A stretch of DNA of 64,000 nt from Enterococcus_D sp050529585 (GCF_050529585.1 NZ_CP172882.1:2790001-2854000), one strand, 5' to 3'. Shown: positions 1-8,182, counted from the stretch's first letter. The notes: generated by a model not told the origin, from the letters alone. Made by a program: numbers and translations.

Positions 1-372
1 CTCTTCTTATGGAAACAACTTTTGGCTCAGGAGACATTCTTTGTGCCAAAGAAAGAAGCAATCTTGCTGACAAGAATTATCCACCCCTTGTTCACGGAGC
101 CTGAAGATCATTCATTGGCGGATCGCTTATCACAAATTTACCAAGTTCATTTGCTTTGTGCTTTGCTTGAAGGCAATATTTTTGTCTTCCAACCAACCGT
201 TTTTTCATTTTCAAAAACTACTATAAAACTGATTCGCAGTTTCTTATTGCAACTTCCTCATTATGAAAAGCTGTTGAAAAAACATCCAGAGTTGCCATTG
301 CTTTATGAATGCATTTGGCAAAAGCACTCTATCTTTCAACCAATCATCACAATAAAAAACGCACGATCTTGA
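1..372 (+). CDS. C-terminal fragment of an unrecognised protein
   Basis: The frame is open from base 1 to a TGA at 370-372, so this is the 3' end of a gene that begins outside the window. The visible 123 residues are rich in Leu, His, Lys and Phe, with no signal peptide, membrane segment or metal motif. A TTG at 22 could be read as a start, but it has no ribosome binding site, so truncation by the window edge is the better reading. The helical, Leu/His-rich tail resembles C-terminal parts of large transcription regulators of the Mga type, but this is only an impression. It ends inside a terminator shared with the convergent metQ. Confidence 0.5.
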   Translation, partial: LFLWKQLLAQETFFVPKKEAILLTRIIHPLFTEPEDHSLADRLSQIYQVHLLCALLEGNIFVFQPTVFSFSKTTIKLIRSFLLQLPHYEKLLKKHPELPLLYECIWQKHSIFQPIITIKNARS

Positions 373-397
373 TGTTTACACAAGATCATGCGTTTCG
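354..397. terminator. Bidirectional terminator between the first gene and metQ
   Basis: A 13-bp inverted repeat with one mismatch (359-371 against 381-393) has a 9-base loop, an A-run on its left side and a short T-run on its right. It can terminate both the plus-strand gene ending at 372 and the metNIQ operon coming from the right. Confidence 0.7.
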
Positions 398-412
398 TGT
401 TATGAGTGATAA

Positions 413-1270
413 TTATTGTGCGTCTGCATCAACGATTTTGACAGAACCTTGCCATTCTTGATCAACAAAGTCTTTGATTTCATCAGAGTGCAACACTTCT
501 ACCAATTTTTTGATTTTGTCGGTATTTTCGTCGCCTTTGCGTACAGCAATCACATTCACGTAAGGTGAATTGTCGGCTTCTAATAAGACAGAATCATCTA
601 CTGGGTTCAAGTCGATCCCAAAGGCAAAGTTGGCATTGATTGCCACTAAGTCTGCTTCATCATTTTGATACGCAGTAGCCAATAATGAAGGGTCGATGTC
701 ATGTTTGAATACTAAGTTCTTAGGATTTTCTGCAATATCATCGAAGGTTGCCGTTTCAGTATCGACACCATCTTTCAATGTGATCAAGTCAGCATCTTGC
801 AAAATCGTTAAGATACGTCCCCAATCAGATTCAGAGTTTGATGTGATCACTGTAGCACCATCTGCTAAATCAGCAATATCATCGATCCGTTGAGAATATA
901 GACCCATTGGTTCGATATGGATCGCACCAGCATTGACAAAGTCATACCCATTGTCAGCAATTTGTTTGTTTAAGTAAGGAATATGTTGGAAATAGTTGGC
1001 ATCGATATCACCATTTTCCAAAGCTTTATTTGGTAAAATATAGTCATCGAAGGTTTTGATTTCTAAATCGATCCCTTCTTCAGCCAACAATGGTTTGGCT
1101 TGTTCTAAAATTTCAGCATGTGGCGTGACAGATGCTCCCACGACCAATTTGGTATTTTCTCCGCTGCTGGCTGTCGTTGAATCAGAACTACTTGAATTTG
1201 AACCTGTACCGCATGCTGCCAATGCTGCTGTTAACAATACTGTTGTTGCAAAGCCTAAAATCTTTTTCAT
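413..1270 (-). CDS. metQ: MetQ, methionine-binding lipoprotein of the MetNIQ ABC transporter
   Basis: This is the extracellular substrate-binding lipoprotein (NlpA/MetQ family) that captures L- or D-methionine and hands it to MetI. The 285-residue length is typical. Residues 1-19 form a lipoprotein signal peptide ending in the lipobox LAAC, so Cys20 should be lipidated. A Ser/Thr/Asn-rich linker follows, then the NlpA fold that starts with a VVGAS-P-HAEILE segment. It is the last gene of the operon metN-metI-metQ on the minus strand, 51 bases after metI. Regulation is expected from the T-box leader upstream of metN. Other members bind other small substrates, but the T-box supports methionine. 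Confidence 0.95.
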   Translation of the reverse strand: MKKILGFATTVLLTAALAACGTGSNSSSSDSTTASSGENTKLVVGASVTPHAEILEQAKPLLAEEGIDLEIKTFDDYILPNKALENGDIDANYFQHIPYLNKQIADNGYDFVNAGAIHIEPMGLYSQRIDDIADLADGATVITSNSESDWGRILTILQDADLITLKDGVDTETATFDDIAENPKNLVFKHDIDPSLLATAYQNDEADLVAINANFAFGIDLNPVDDSVLLEADNSPYVNVIAVRKGDENTDKIKKLVEVLHSDEIKDFVDQEWQGSVKIVDADAQ

Positions 1271-1321
1271 TTTTATTTCCTCCCATATTTTCCACTTTTA
1301 TTCTTGGTTCATCTCATTATC

Positions 1322-2008
1322 TTAACGTTTATCTGTGACTTTTGCTAAGAAGTCGCCCAATCCTTGTAAAATAAATACGATGATTAAAATAATCACTGTC
1401 GCCACCAGCGTCACAGTGTAATTTCCACGTTGAAAGCCTTCTTGCCATGCAAGTGATCCTAGACCGCCTGCACCGATTGCGCCCGCCATTGCAGTGTAGC
1501 CAATCATTGAAATCGTTGTGACTGTAATGCCTGAAATCAACGCTGGTACACTTTCTGGGATCACGATTTTGTAGATGATTTCCCAGTAACTTGCACCCAT
1601 CGCTTCCGCGGCTTCGATCACACCTGGACTCACTTCACGAAAGGCAATCTCTACCATTCGGGCATAAAACGGTGCCGCTGATAATACTAATGCTGGAATG
1701 GCAGCCTTTGCGCCTAAGAAAGAACCGACTAGCAAAGTCGTGAAAGGAATAATCAAGACCATCAAAATCATAAATGGCGTTGAGCGAAAGGCGTTGCTGA
1801 CGATGGATACGATGTTATATGCAATACTTGCACCTGCTGTAGATTTGCGTCCTAGCGAATATAAAGCTAGTCCCAACAGCAAACCGATAATAATGACTAA
1901 GACCATTGAAAAGAATGTCATAAACAATGTATCGATCGTCGCTTGCTGCATATTGGCCCAATCGATCTTTTCAAAGTTCAAATACGTTTCTGAGAATGAT
2001 TTATCCAC
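1322..2008 (-). CDS. metI: MetI, permease of the methionine ABC transporter
   Basis: This is the membrane permease of the MetNIQ importer, 228 residues with about five hydrophobic segments. The first is near residues 24-52. The cytoplasmic coupling loop that contacts the ATPase is visible as EAAEAMGAS-YWEII near residues 130-145, the usual EAA motif of BPD-type permeases. The start overlaps the end of metN by 8 bases, so translation is probably coupled. It most likely forms a dimer in the cytoplasmic membrane with two MetN ATPases. Confidence 0.95.
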   Translation of the reverse strand: MDKSFSETYLNFEKIDWANMQQATIDTLFMTFFSMVLVIIIGLLLGLALYSLGRKSTAGASIAYNIVSIVSNAFRSTPFMILMVLIIPFTTLLVGSFLGAKAAIPALVLSAAPFYARMVEIAFREVSPGVIEAAEAMGASYWEIIYKIVIPESVPALISGITVTTISMIGYTAMAGAIGAGGLGSLAWQEGFQRGNYTVTLVATVIILIIVFILQGLGDFLAKVTDKR

Positions 2009-3035
2009 GCTCGATCACCTCCACAGCGACTTGTTGTGTTCCAAAAAATGCGACTGCTTGGTCGATCTCGCTTGTGTCACCAGTCAATAAAACGGTCAAT
2101 GCCCCAAATGACCCTTCATTGGTTTGTTGGATCTTGCCATAAACGACATTCACATCGATGTTGAACTGACGAATCGCTTGTGAGATCACAGGCTCATTGG
2201 CATTGTCTTGCGTAAAAGTCAACGTCACTAAGCGGCCATGGGGATTTTCTCTCAAAAATGCTTGCCGCAACTCTTCTGGATCTTCTTCCGGTTCGAGATC
2301 TTGTTGCACAAACCGCTTGGTCACTGCTTGCTGCGGATTACTGAAGACTGCTTGAACAGATCCTTCTTCAACGATTTTGCCTAACTCCATAACGGCAACT
2401 TTGTTGCATATTTTGCGGATCACGTTCATTTCATGGGTAATCAAAACAATCGTCAAATGTAGTTTCTTATTGATCGACAAAAGCAATTCCAAAACCTCTT
2501 CTGTGGTCTGAGGGTCTAGGGCACTCGTTGCTTCATCACACAATAAGATTTCAGGCTCATTGGCCAACGCCCGAGCAATCCCGACCCGCTGTTTTTGCCC
2601 ACCAGATAATTGGGCAGGATAGGCATCTTCCCGACCTTCTAAACCAACCAACTGGATCAATTCTTTGGCTTTTTGACGACGCTGTGCTTTCTTGACCCCT
2701 GCCAATTCCAATGGCAATTCAATGTTTTGGCTCACCGTACGTGACCATAATAAGTTGAAGTGTTGAAAAATCATGCCGATTTTTTTGCGAAAGTTACGTA
2801 ATTCTTTGTTCTTTAATGCCAAAATATTTTGGCCGTTGATCACTACATCGCCAGCGGTTGGCAACTCTAGCCCATTCAACAAACGAACCAAGGTACTTTT
2901 CCCTGCACCGGAATAGCCGACGATGCCATAGATATCGCCTTTTTCGACTTGCAATGATACATCATTGACCGCATGAACGGCGGTTTTCTTCTGGGCATAT
3001 GATTTTTTCACATGCGTTAATTCGATTAGTGCCAT
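2001..3035 (-). CDS. metN: MetN, ATPase of the methionine ABC transporter
   Basis: This is the ATP-hydrolysing subunit of the methionine importer. The Walker A motif GYSGAGKST is at residues 40-48, the signature LSGGQ at 143-147, and Walker B with catalytic Glu (ILLCDEATSALD) at about 162-173. The last ~90 residues form the NIL domain, which in this family senses intracellular methionine and causes trans-inhibition of transport. The 344-residue length is normal for MetN and longer than a plain nucleotide-binding domain. It is the first gene of metNIQ and lies directly behind the T-box leader. Confidence 0.96.
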   Translation of the reverse strand: MALIELTHVKKSYAQKKTAVHAVNDVSLQVEKGDIYGIVGYSGAGKSTLVRLLNGLELPTAGDVVINGQNILALKNKELRNFRKKIGMIFQHFNLLWSRTVSQNIELPLELAGVKKAQRRQKAKELIQLVGLEGREDAYPAQLSGGQKQRVGIARALANEPEILLCDEATSALDPQTTEEVLELLLSINKKLHLTIVLITHEMNVIRKICNKVAVMELGKIVEEGSVQAVFSNPQQAVTKRFVQQDLEPEEDPEELRQAFLRENPHGRLVTLTFTQDNANEPVISQAIRQFNIDVNVVYGKIQQTNEGSFGALTVLLTGDTSEIDQAVAFFGTQQVAVEVIERG

Positions 3036-3075
3036 TGTACTCCCATCTTTCTCTTCACTTTAGGCGGATATATAC

Positions 3076-3371
3076 AAAAAAAGCTTCCGTCCTTTGTACA
3101 TTATACTGTTACAAAGGACGAAAGCACAACTTCCGCGTTACCACCTTGATTTGTCATAGACTCACATCTATAACCTCGCTCAGTACTTGAATTGCTTCGC
3201 ATACTGCCGCACTATAACGGGTGCTTCACGTGATAGGCTCATCCAAACTCACCTATCATGCTCAAAGACCATCTTCCATCTTTTCTTCATCGCCTATTTG
3301 CACCGGACAAGGCTCTCTGGATATGTCAAAAGGATGTACTCTTCTTTTCAAAGCATTCATTTATTGAGGAA
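3076..3371 (-). promoter_or_regulatory. T-box riboswitch leader of metNIQ (methionine specifier)
   Basis: Read on the minus strand, this 300-base leader carries the T-box sequence AAGGTGGTAACGCGG (3133-3147 in window coordinates), an AGTA box and a GGTG motif in Stem I, and ends in a terminator hairpin. That hairpin has perfect 10-base arms (3088-3097 and 3111-3120) and a T-run at 3076-3083. A plausible specifier triplet is ATG (Met) at 3257-3259, on the 3' side of Stem I. Uncharged tRNA-Met should stabilise the antiterminator and switch metNIQ on. The T-box itself is certain by eye, the specifier assignment less so. Confidence 0.9.
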
Positions 3372-3400
3372 ATTATAGCAACGTCTCATGCCGCTGTCAA
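3372..3400 (-). promoter_or_regulatory. Promoter of the metNIQ T-box leader
   Basis: Read on the minus strand, a perfect -35 TTGACA (3395-3400) and a perfect -10 TATAAT (3372-3377) are separated by 17 bases, just upstream of T-box Stem I. Such a strong sigma-A promoter fits a gene controlled after initiation by attenuation. Confidence 0.9.
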
Positions 3401-3439
3401 TTCTTTTTATCAAAAATAGTAGTTATTTGCAAAGAAGCT

Positions 3440-3778
3440 TTACAGTGCTTCAAATTGACTTGGGTCAACATCTTTGAAACTAACTAGCCAAGCATTCATT
3501 TCATCTTCATCGTTTAAGATATCGATAGACTGATCAATTTTTTCATTGATAGAAGAGATGACGCCGGTTAGTGGACTTGTGAATTCACTGACTGCTTTTT
3601 CTGCTTCCAACTCAACCAATGTATCGCCTTGTTTCAACGCAGTACCGGCTTTTTGGATCGATGCAAAAGAGATCGCACCTAACTCTTCTTGGGCCTCTTT
3701 GGTCAAACCAACACAGTACTCATTGCCATTAAACAAAATCCATAAATTATCTTTTTTTCTTAAACATCTTTTTTCCAT
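3440..3778 (-). CDS. gcvH: GcvH-like lipoyl-domain protein
   Basis: This 112-residue protein has the fold of glycine cleavage H protein. The lipoylation hairpin is visible as ELEAEKAVSEFTSP, with the likely lipoyl lysine at K61, followed by the family's PLTG turn. No glycine decarboxylase or aminomethyltransferase gene lies nearby, so a role in lipoate relay (as carrier for octanoate or lipoate transfer to 2-oxoacid dehydrogenases) is at least as likely as glycine cleavage. Its start overlaps the upstream ArsC-like gene by 19 bases, and the AAGGAG ribosome binding site lies inside that gene. The two are therefore probably cotranscribed. Confidence 0.85.
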   Translation of the reverse strand: MEKRCLRKKDNLWILFNGNEYCVGLTKEAQEELGAISFASIQKAGTALKQGDTLVELEAEKAVSEFTSPLTGVISSINEKIDQSIDILNDEDEMNAWLVSFKDVDPSQFEAL

Positions 3779-4137
3779 GATTCCAATAAAACTCCTTCAT
3801 ATTCGTTTTCTTTAAAGCCATTGATCAAAAAACGTTCCCCTTCAACGATCAATGGACGCTTGATCAACATGCCATCCGTTGCCAGTATCGCCGCTGCTTC
3901 TTGATTCGTCAACTGAGATATTTGGTCTTTGAGGCCCAGTTCTCGATATTTCATGCCACTCGTATTAAAGAAGCGGCGCAATGGCAAGCCACTATTTTCG
4001 ATCCACGTGGATATTTGCGTTTCATTCGGCGTATCTTGGACAATATCGATAGGTTCAAACGCCACATCATTTTTTTCTAACCACGCCTGCGCCTTTTTGC
4101 ATGTCCCACATTTAGGATAGACATATATTTCAACCAT
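3760..4137 (-). CDS. ArsC/Spx-family thioredoxin-fold protein
   Basis: This protein of about 125 residues has the thioredoxin-like fold of the ArsC/Spx/YffB family. A CGTC motif (Cys10, Cys13) sits near the N terminus and the family segment LIKRPLIV follows near residues 90-97. It is not canonical Spx, which is longer. It could be a glutaredoxin-like reductase or a regulator, and arsenate reduction is not supported by any ars gene nearby. The ATG at 4137 was chosen because AAGGAG lies seven bases upstream. A GTG one codon earlier is possible. It overlaps the lipoyl-protein gene, which hints at a shared redox or lipoate function. Confidence 0.85.
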   Translation of the reverse strand: MVEIYVYPKCGTCKKAQAWLEKNDVAFEPIDIVQDTPNETQISTWIENSGLPLRRFFNTSGMKYRELGLKDQISQLTNQEAAAILATDGMLIKRPLIVEGERFLINGFKENEYEGVLLESWKKDV

Positions 4138-4148
4138 CACATGACTCC

Positions 4149-5330
4149 TTATAACGTTTTTGGTGCGGTCTCTGCTTGATACCGCATAGATAAAATCAAT
4201 CCAATACCAATCATATTACTCAATAATGCAGAACCCCCTTGGCTAATAAACGGCAACGGAATCCCAGTCAACGGCAAAAGACCGATATTGGCACCAATAT
4301 TTTCAAATACGTGGAAAAGAATCATCATAATGATCCCTGTCGCCAAATAAGCGTAAAATTCATTATTCGTATCAAAACAGATCCGAATCATCCGATAAAT
4401 CAAAATGAAATACAGTAAAATCACAAAGGCACTGCCCACGAAGCCAAAATTTTCACCAATGACTGAGAAAATCATATCTGATTCACGAACAGGCACGTAA
4501 ACGTCACTTACGTTAAAGCCTTTACCGAACATCCCACCAGAGCCAATCGCCATCAAGGCATATGCCAGTTGGAAAGATTGCCCTTGGGTATCATGAAATG
4601 GGTCTAGCCAAGAATCGATCCGGGCAAATTGATATTCTTTAAAAATACCAGTATTGTACAGCAACTCGCGCCCCATATCTGTTGTAACAAGGAAAACCGT
4701 ACCGCCGCCGATCAAGACAAAAGCTGCGATCACCGGAATCACGATGCGCCAAGAAATTCCTGACATTAAAAAAACACCGCCGAAAATTGCTAAAAAGACC
4801 AACATGGTGCCAAAATCATTTTGTAACGTGATCAATACCAAGACAGGAATCGTAACTGCCAACATTTTAGCAATCAGCAAGCCATCACTTTTTAGCGTTC
4901 TTTCCCGATTTTGGACATTGTGACTTGTCACGACTAGCGCCAACATCATAATAAAAGCAATTTTCATCAATTCCGAAGGCTGCAATGTAAAGGAACCAAA
5001 GCGGAACCAGTTTTTTGATCCTGTGGAGGCTTCCATCGCCGGATCATAAAATTTAACCAACGCCAACATGACCACAAGTCCTGCCCCATAGATATAAGGC
5101 GTCAATTTCCAAAGCCATTTAGATTTGATATGCATAATAATCACTATTGCTGCGATGCCTAATACATACCACAACGCTTGAAACCCTAAGATCCGTCCAA
5201 TCGACGGATTGCTGGGGTCATGTGTCAACGCCACATACAGCGAAGCTGCCCCAATCAGACATAATAAAAATACGGGTAAAATCACACCGTAATCAATTCG
5301 ATTGTCACTCTTTTTTCGTGTATTTTCCAT
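4149..5330 (-). CDS. rodA: RodA-type SEDS peptidoglycan polymerase
   Basis: This is a polytopic SEDS-family (FtsW/RodA/SpoVE) glycosyltransferase that polymerises lipid II into glycan strands, normally with a partner class B PBP. About ten membrane segments are visible. Family motifs include FTLQPSELMK, the Asp-containing loop RIDSWLDPF, GSGGMFGKG, and the C-terminal GIPLPFISQGGS. The frame stays open to 5411, but a TATAAT-like -10 overlaps 5361-5366. Starting at the Met at 5330 (MENTRKKS) gives the usual ~393 residues, so that start is preferred. The carboxyl half is closer to RodA than FtsW. It ends 11 bases before the ArsC-like gene, so the three genes may form one unit. Confidence 0.9.
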   Translation of the reverse strand: MENTRKKSDNRIDYGVILPVFLLCLIGAASLYVALTHDPSNPSIGRILGFQALWYVLGIAAIVIIMHIKSKWLWKLTPYIYGAGLVVMLALVKFYDPAMEASTGSKNWFRFGSFTLQPSELMKIAFIMMLALVVTSHNVQNRERTLKSDGLLIAKMLAVTIPVLVLITLQNDFGTMLVFLAIFGGVFLMSGISWRIVIPVIAAFVLIGGGTVFLVTTDMGRELLYNTGIFKEYQFARIDSWLDPFHDTQGQSFQLAYALMAIGSGGMFGKGFNVSDVYVPVRESDMIFSVIGENFGFVGSAFVILLYFILIYRMIRICFDTNNEFYAYLATGIIMMILFHVFENIGANIGLLPLTGIPLPFISQGGSALLSNMIGIGLILSMRYQAETAPKTL

Positions 5331-5360
5331 GCCCACACTCTCTTCTGTAGAATCTTTATC

Positions 5361-5389
5361 CATTATAGTGATGTTTGCCCAGAAAAGAA
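5361..5389 (-). promoter_or_regulatory. Possible rodA promoter
   Basis: On the minus strand a perfect -10 TATAAT (5361-5366) lies about 30 bases upstream of the preferred rodA start. A poor -35 (TTTCTT) sits 17 bases further up. It was used as supporting evidence against the longer reading of the gene. Confidence 0.45.
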
Positions 5390-5512
5390 AGGATTGTCCG
5401 TCCGCATTCATAAAAAATTTAGAAACTTTAATGATTTCCCTGAAAAGAAGGATCCCTTAATTAAAGTCGCCCTAAAAATAGGCGCTATCGGCAAATTTTG
5501 ATGTCAAAACAA

Positions 5513-5560
5513 ACAAAAAGACCCTTATCTCCAATCAAAGAGAAGATAATGGTCTTTTCA
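5513..5560 (-). terminator. Terminator downstream of tRNA-Thr
   Basis: Read on the minus strand, hairpin arms 5544-5556 and 5518-5530 pair with one mismatch and are followed by a T-run. It sits immediately 3' of the tRNA gene. Confidence 0.8.
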
Positions 5561-5563
5561 ATA

Positions 5564-5636
5564 TGCCAGCTGCAGGATTCGAACCTGTGACCTACGCGTT
5601 ACGAGTGCGTTGCTCTACCAACTGAGCTAAGCTGGC
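5564..5636 (-). tRNA. tRNA-Thr (anticodon CGU)
   Basis: The 73-base gene folds into a standard cloverleaf: acceptor GCCAGCT/AGCTGGC, D-stem GCTC/GAGC, anticodon loop CTCGTAA with anticodon CGT reading ACG (Thr), and a TTCGAAT T-loop. CCA is not encoded. The closing pair of the anticodon stem (31-39) and the outer pair of the T-stem (49-65) are both A-C mismatches, which is slightly unusual. It stands alone, with its own terminator. Confidence 0.95.
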
Positions 5637-5708
5637 AACTCACACAAAGATGATTATAGGCAAAAACGTAGGTTTTGTAAAGAGCTATCAGGAAGAAAAT
5701 TTCAATTG

Positions 5709-5737
5709 CTGAAAATTTTCAAAAAATATGGTATAAT
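5709..5737 (+). promoter_or_regulatory. Promoter of the DUF2187-like gene
   Basis: A perfect -10 TATAAT (5732-5737) has a weak -35 CTGAAA (5709-5714) 17 bases upstream. A strong AAGGAGG ribosome binding site follows before the ATG at 5761. Confidence 0.65.
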
Positions 5738-5760
5738 AGATATATCAAGGAGGTTTTTAC

Positions 5761-5997
5761 ATGGCTACATTTGGTAAATTCGAAACAACGATTGTCCCGT
5801 CACAAGAAGGTTCAACATTTGAGGTCGCCACTCCTGTCACGTTCACGATCCACGGTACCCAGCAAACGGGTACGATCACAAAACAATTGAAAAACTCTGC
5901 GGTCGTCGAACTAAATGAAACTGCGGATAACCAAAAATTAGTTACACAAAGCAATGGTGTCCTGATTATCAATTACAAACAGTTAACTAAAATCTAA
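5761..5997 (+). CDS. Small DUF2187/YkvS-like beta protein
   Basis: This is a 78-residue protein of unknown function, probably a small cytoplasmic beta-barrel. The pattern FTIHGTQQTGTITKQ, then an NSAVVEL strand, and a C-terminal VINYK-like strand resembles the DUF2187 (B. subtilis YkvS) family, recalled from memory. There is no signal peptide or membrane segment. It is monocistronic, with its own promoter and a strong terminator that it shares with the convergent upp gene. The excellent AAGGAGG before the ATG supports real expression. Confidence 0.75.
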   Translation: MATFGKFETTIVPSQEGSTFEVATPVTFTIHGTQQTGTITKQLKNSAVVELNETADNQKLVTQSNGVLIINYKQLTKI

Positions 5998-6021
5998 TAT
6001 ACTGAGTCACACTCAGCAATC

Positions 6022-6057
6022 AAAAAAGGGAAAATCGCGACGATTTTCCCTTTTTTT
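6022..6057. terminator. Bidirectional terminator between the DUF2187-like gene and upp
   Basis: The perfect hairpin AAAAAAGGGAAAATCG with its complement (6022-6037, loop 6038-6040, 6041-6057) has an A-run on one side and a T-run on the other, so it works for both convergent genes. Confidence 0.9.
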
Positions 6058-6059
6058 GT

Positions 6060-6689
6060 TTATTTTGTTCCGAACAAACGGTCACCGGCATCGCCTAATC
6101 CAGGAACGATGTAGCCATTTTCGTTCAAACGTTCATCTAAGCTTGCAGTATAGATATCTACATCAGGATGGGCATCTTGCAACGCTTTGACACCTTCAGG
6201 CGCAGCAACCAAACAAACAAACTTCATGTTTGAGGCTCCACGTTTTTTCAAGGCATCAATAGCCATGATTGCTGAACCGCCAGTCGCCAACATTGGATCG
6301 ACGATAAACAATTGGCGTTCATCGATATCTTCAGGTAATTTCACGAAATATTCGTGGGGTTCTAACGTTTCTTCATCACGGTACATCCCGATATGTCCTA
6401 CTTTTGCTGCTGGGATCAATTCCAATATACCGTCTACCATACCTAATCCGGCACGTAAAATCGGCACAATCGCTACTTTTTTACCAGATAAGGTTTTTTG
6501 TGTTGACTCTTCGATTGGTGTTTCGATCACTAAATCTTCCAACGGCATATCTCTTGATACTTCATATGCCATCAACATAGCAATTTCATCTACAACTTCT
6601 CTAAAAACCTTGGTTCCGCAGTTCTTATCGCGGATCATCGTCAATTTGTGTTGGATCAGCGGGTGATCGATTACTTGAAATTTACCCAT
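6060..6689 (-). CDS. upp: Uracil phosphoribosyltransferase
   Basis: This enzyme salvages uracil by joining it to PRPP to form UMP in the cytoplasm. The 209-residue length and the PRPP-binding motif FIVDPMLATGGSA (about residues 128-140) are typical of Upp. The C terminus has the YIVPGLGDAGDRLFG uracil-binding segment. It lies downstream of glyA in the same direction, as in many Firmicutes, but the large glyA terminator between them suggests at least partly separate transcription. Confidence 0.97.
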   Translation of the reverse strand: MGKFQVIDHPLIQHKLTMIRDKNCGTKVFREVVDEIAMLMAYEVSRDMPLEDLVIETPIEESTQKTLSGKKVAIVPILRAGLGMVDGILELIPAAKVGHIGMYRDEETLEPHEYFVKLPEDIDERQLFIVDPMLATGGSAIMAIDALKKRGASNMKFVCLVAAPEGVKALQDAHPDVDIYTASLDERLNENGYIVPGLGDAGDRLFGTK

Positions 6690-6779
6690 TCTAAAAAATC
6701 TCCTTTAGTTTTTCTTTTATTTTAAAGCATATTGTCCTTTGATACAACCATGCACTTTTTCAGCACAGTAGACTGCCTC

Positions 6780-6856
6780 AAAAAAAGGATTGTGCCAGAT
6801 ACCCTCAAGACGCACGCTTGATTGCTGTTTGCCTGAGGCTTGATCTGTCACAGTCC
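6780..6856 (-). terminator. Long imperfect terminator hairpin after glyA
   Basis: On the minus strand a ~70-base imperfect palindrome has an outer stem of about 14 pairs with two mismatches, and an inner CCTCA/TGAGG stem. It is followed by seven T residues (6780-6786). The stem is longer than that of an ordinary intrinsic terminator. Confidence 0.75.
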
Positions 6857-6863
6857 TATTCGG

Positions 6864-8105
6864 TTAGTCTTGGTAAAGCGGATATTTGTCCGTTAATTCT
6901 TTGACTTGCGCTTTGACTTCTGTCAATGTTGCTTCATCATTTGGTTTTTCCAAAACTTTCACGATCAGTTTGGCTACTTCGACAGCGTCTCCTTCTTTGA
7001 AGCCGCGACTCGTGATTGCGGGGGTTCCTACCCGGATCCCGCTTGTTTTGAATGGGCTCAATGATTCGAAAGGAATCGAGTTTTTGTTGACCGTGATATT
7101 GACTTGATCCAACAACGCTTCTGCTTCCTTGCCATTCAAATCAAAGCCGCGAACATCGATCAACAACAAATGATTGTCCGTCGCACCAGAAACCAAACGC
7201 GCTTGCGGTGCTTGATTGAAGACTTTCGCCATTGCCTGTGCATTCTTGATCACTTGTTCGGAATACGTTTTAAACGTGTCCTCTTGTGCTTCTTTGAAAG
7301 CAACAGCTTTAGCAGCGATCACATGTTCTAAAGGTCCTCCTTGGATACCAGGGAAAACAGCACTATTGATTTTTTTGGCCAACGCTTCATCATTGGTCAA
7401 AATCAAGCCGCCACGTGGGCCGCGCAATGTTTTGTGGGTGGTTGAAGTCGTGATGTCTGCAAACGGAACTGGGTTAGGATGAAGACCTGCTGCTACCAGA
7501 CCCGCGATATGAGCCATATCAACCATTAATTTGGCACCCACTTCATCGGCGATTTCACGGAATTTTGCAAAATCGATCGTTCGGGAATACGCACTCGCAC
7601 CTGCAACGATCAATTTGGGTTGATGTTTGCGGGCTAAAATACGCACCACATTGTAATCGATCACTTCAGTTGCTGGATCTACTCCATAACTTACGAAATG
7701 ATAAGTTTTCCCACTAAAATTGACTGGTGAACCGTGGGTCAAATGGCCGCCCGCTGACAGATCCATACCCAATACCGTGTCGCCTGCTTCAATCAATGCT
7801 AAATAAGCAGCCGTATTGGCTTGGGATCCAGAATGTGGTTGGACATTGGCATATGCGGCACCAAAGATTGCTTTCGCGCGTTCAATAGCTAAATTTTCTA
7901 CAACATCAACAAACTCGCAACCACCATAGTAGCGACGCCCAGGATAACCTTCGGCATATTTGTTGGTCAAAATACTGCCCTGTGCAGCCATTACACCTTC
8001 AGAAACGATATTTTCCGACGCAATCAACTCCAAATTATTTTGCTGACGATTCGTTTCTTTTTCGATCGCTTGCCACAATTCAGGATCAAATGTTTGATAA
8101 TCCAT
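6864..8105 (-). CDS. glyA: Serine hydroxymethyltransferase
   Basis: This PLP enzyme interconverts serine plus tetrahydrofolate with glycine plus 5,10-methylene-THF, feeding one-carbon metabolism. From the Met at 8105 it is 413 residues, the normal length. An in-frame extension upstream is not conserved-looking, and AAGGGG precedes this ATG. The PLP lysine lies in TTSTTHKTLRGPRGG (K225), and the N-terminal LIASENI motif and YAEGYPGRRYYGG segment are present. It is in the conserved tdk-prfA-prmC-ywlC-glyA gene order. Confidence 0.97.
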   Translation of the reverse strand: MDYQTFDPELWQAIEKETNRQQNNLELIASENIVSEGVMAAQGSILTNKYAEGYPGRRYYGGCEFVDVVENLAIERAKAIFGAAYANVQPHSGSQANTAAYLALIEAGDTVLGMDLSAGGHLTHGSPVNFSGKTYHFVSYGVDPATEVIDYNVVRILARKHQPKLIVAGASAYSRTIDFAKFREIADEVGAKLMVDMAHIAGLVAAGLHPNPVPFADITTSTTHKTLRGPRGGLILTNDEALAKKINSAVFPGIQGGPLEHVIAAKAVAFKEAQEDTFKTYSEQVIKNAQAMAKVFNQAPQARLVSGATDNHLLLIDVRGFDLNGKEAEALLDQVNITVNKNSIPFESLSPFKTSGIRVGTPAITSRGFKEGDAVEVAKLIVKVLEKPNDEATLTEVKAQVKELTDKYPLYQD

Positions 8106-8182
8106 GCTTACAACACCCCTTAACCTTAATGGTAGCATTGTATCATATTTCCCAAAAGCCACCTATAAGGAAGATAAGATTT

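Noticed and set aside
3187..3378. Open frame inside the metN leader
   Set aside because: The region is the T-box RNA on the other strand, and there is no ribosome binding site.
6187..6666. Open frame opposite upp
   Set aside because: It is an antisense shadow of a conserved enzyme, with no start signal.
8106..8162. N-terminal extension of glyA
   Set aside because: The extra 19 residues are not like the SHMT family, and a good ribosome binding site precedes the shorter start.
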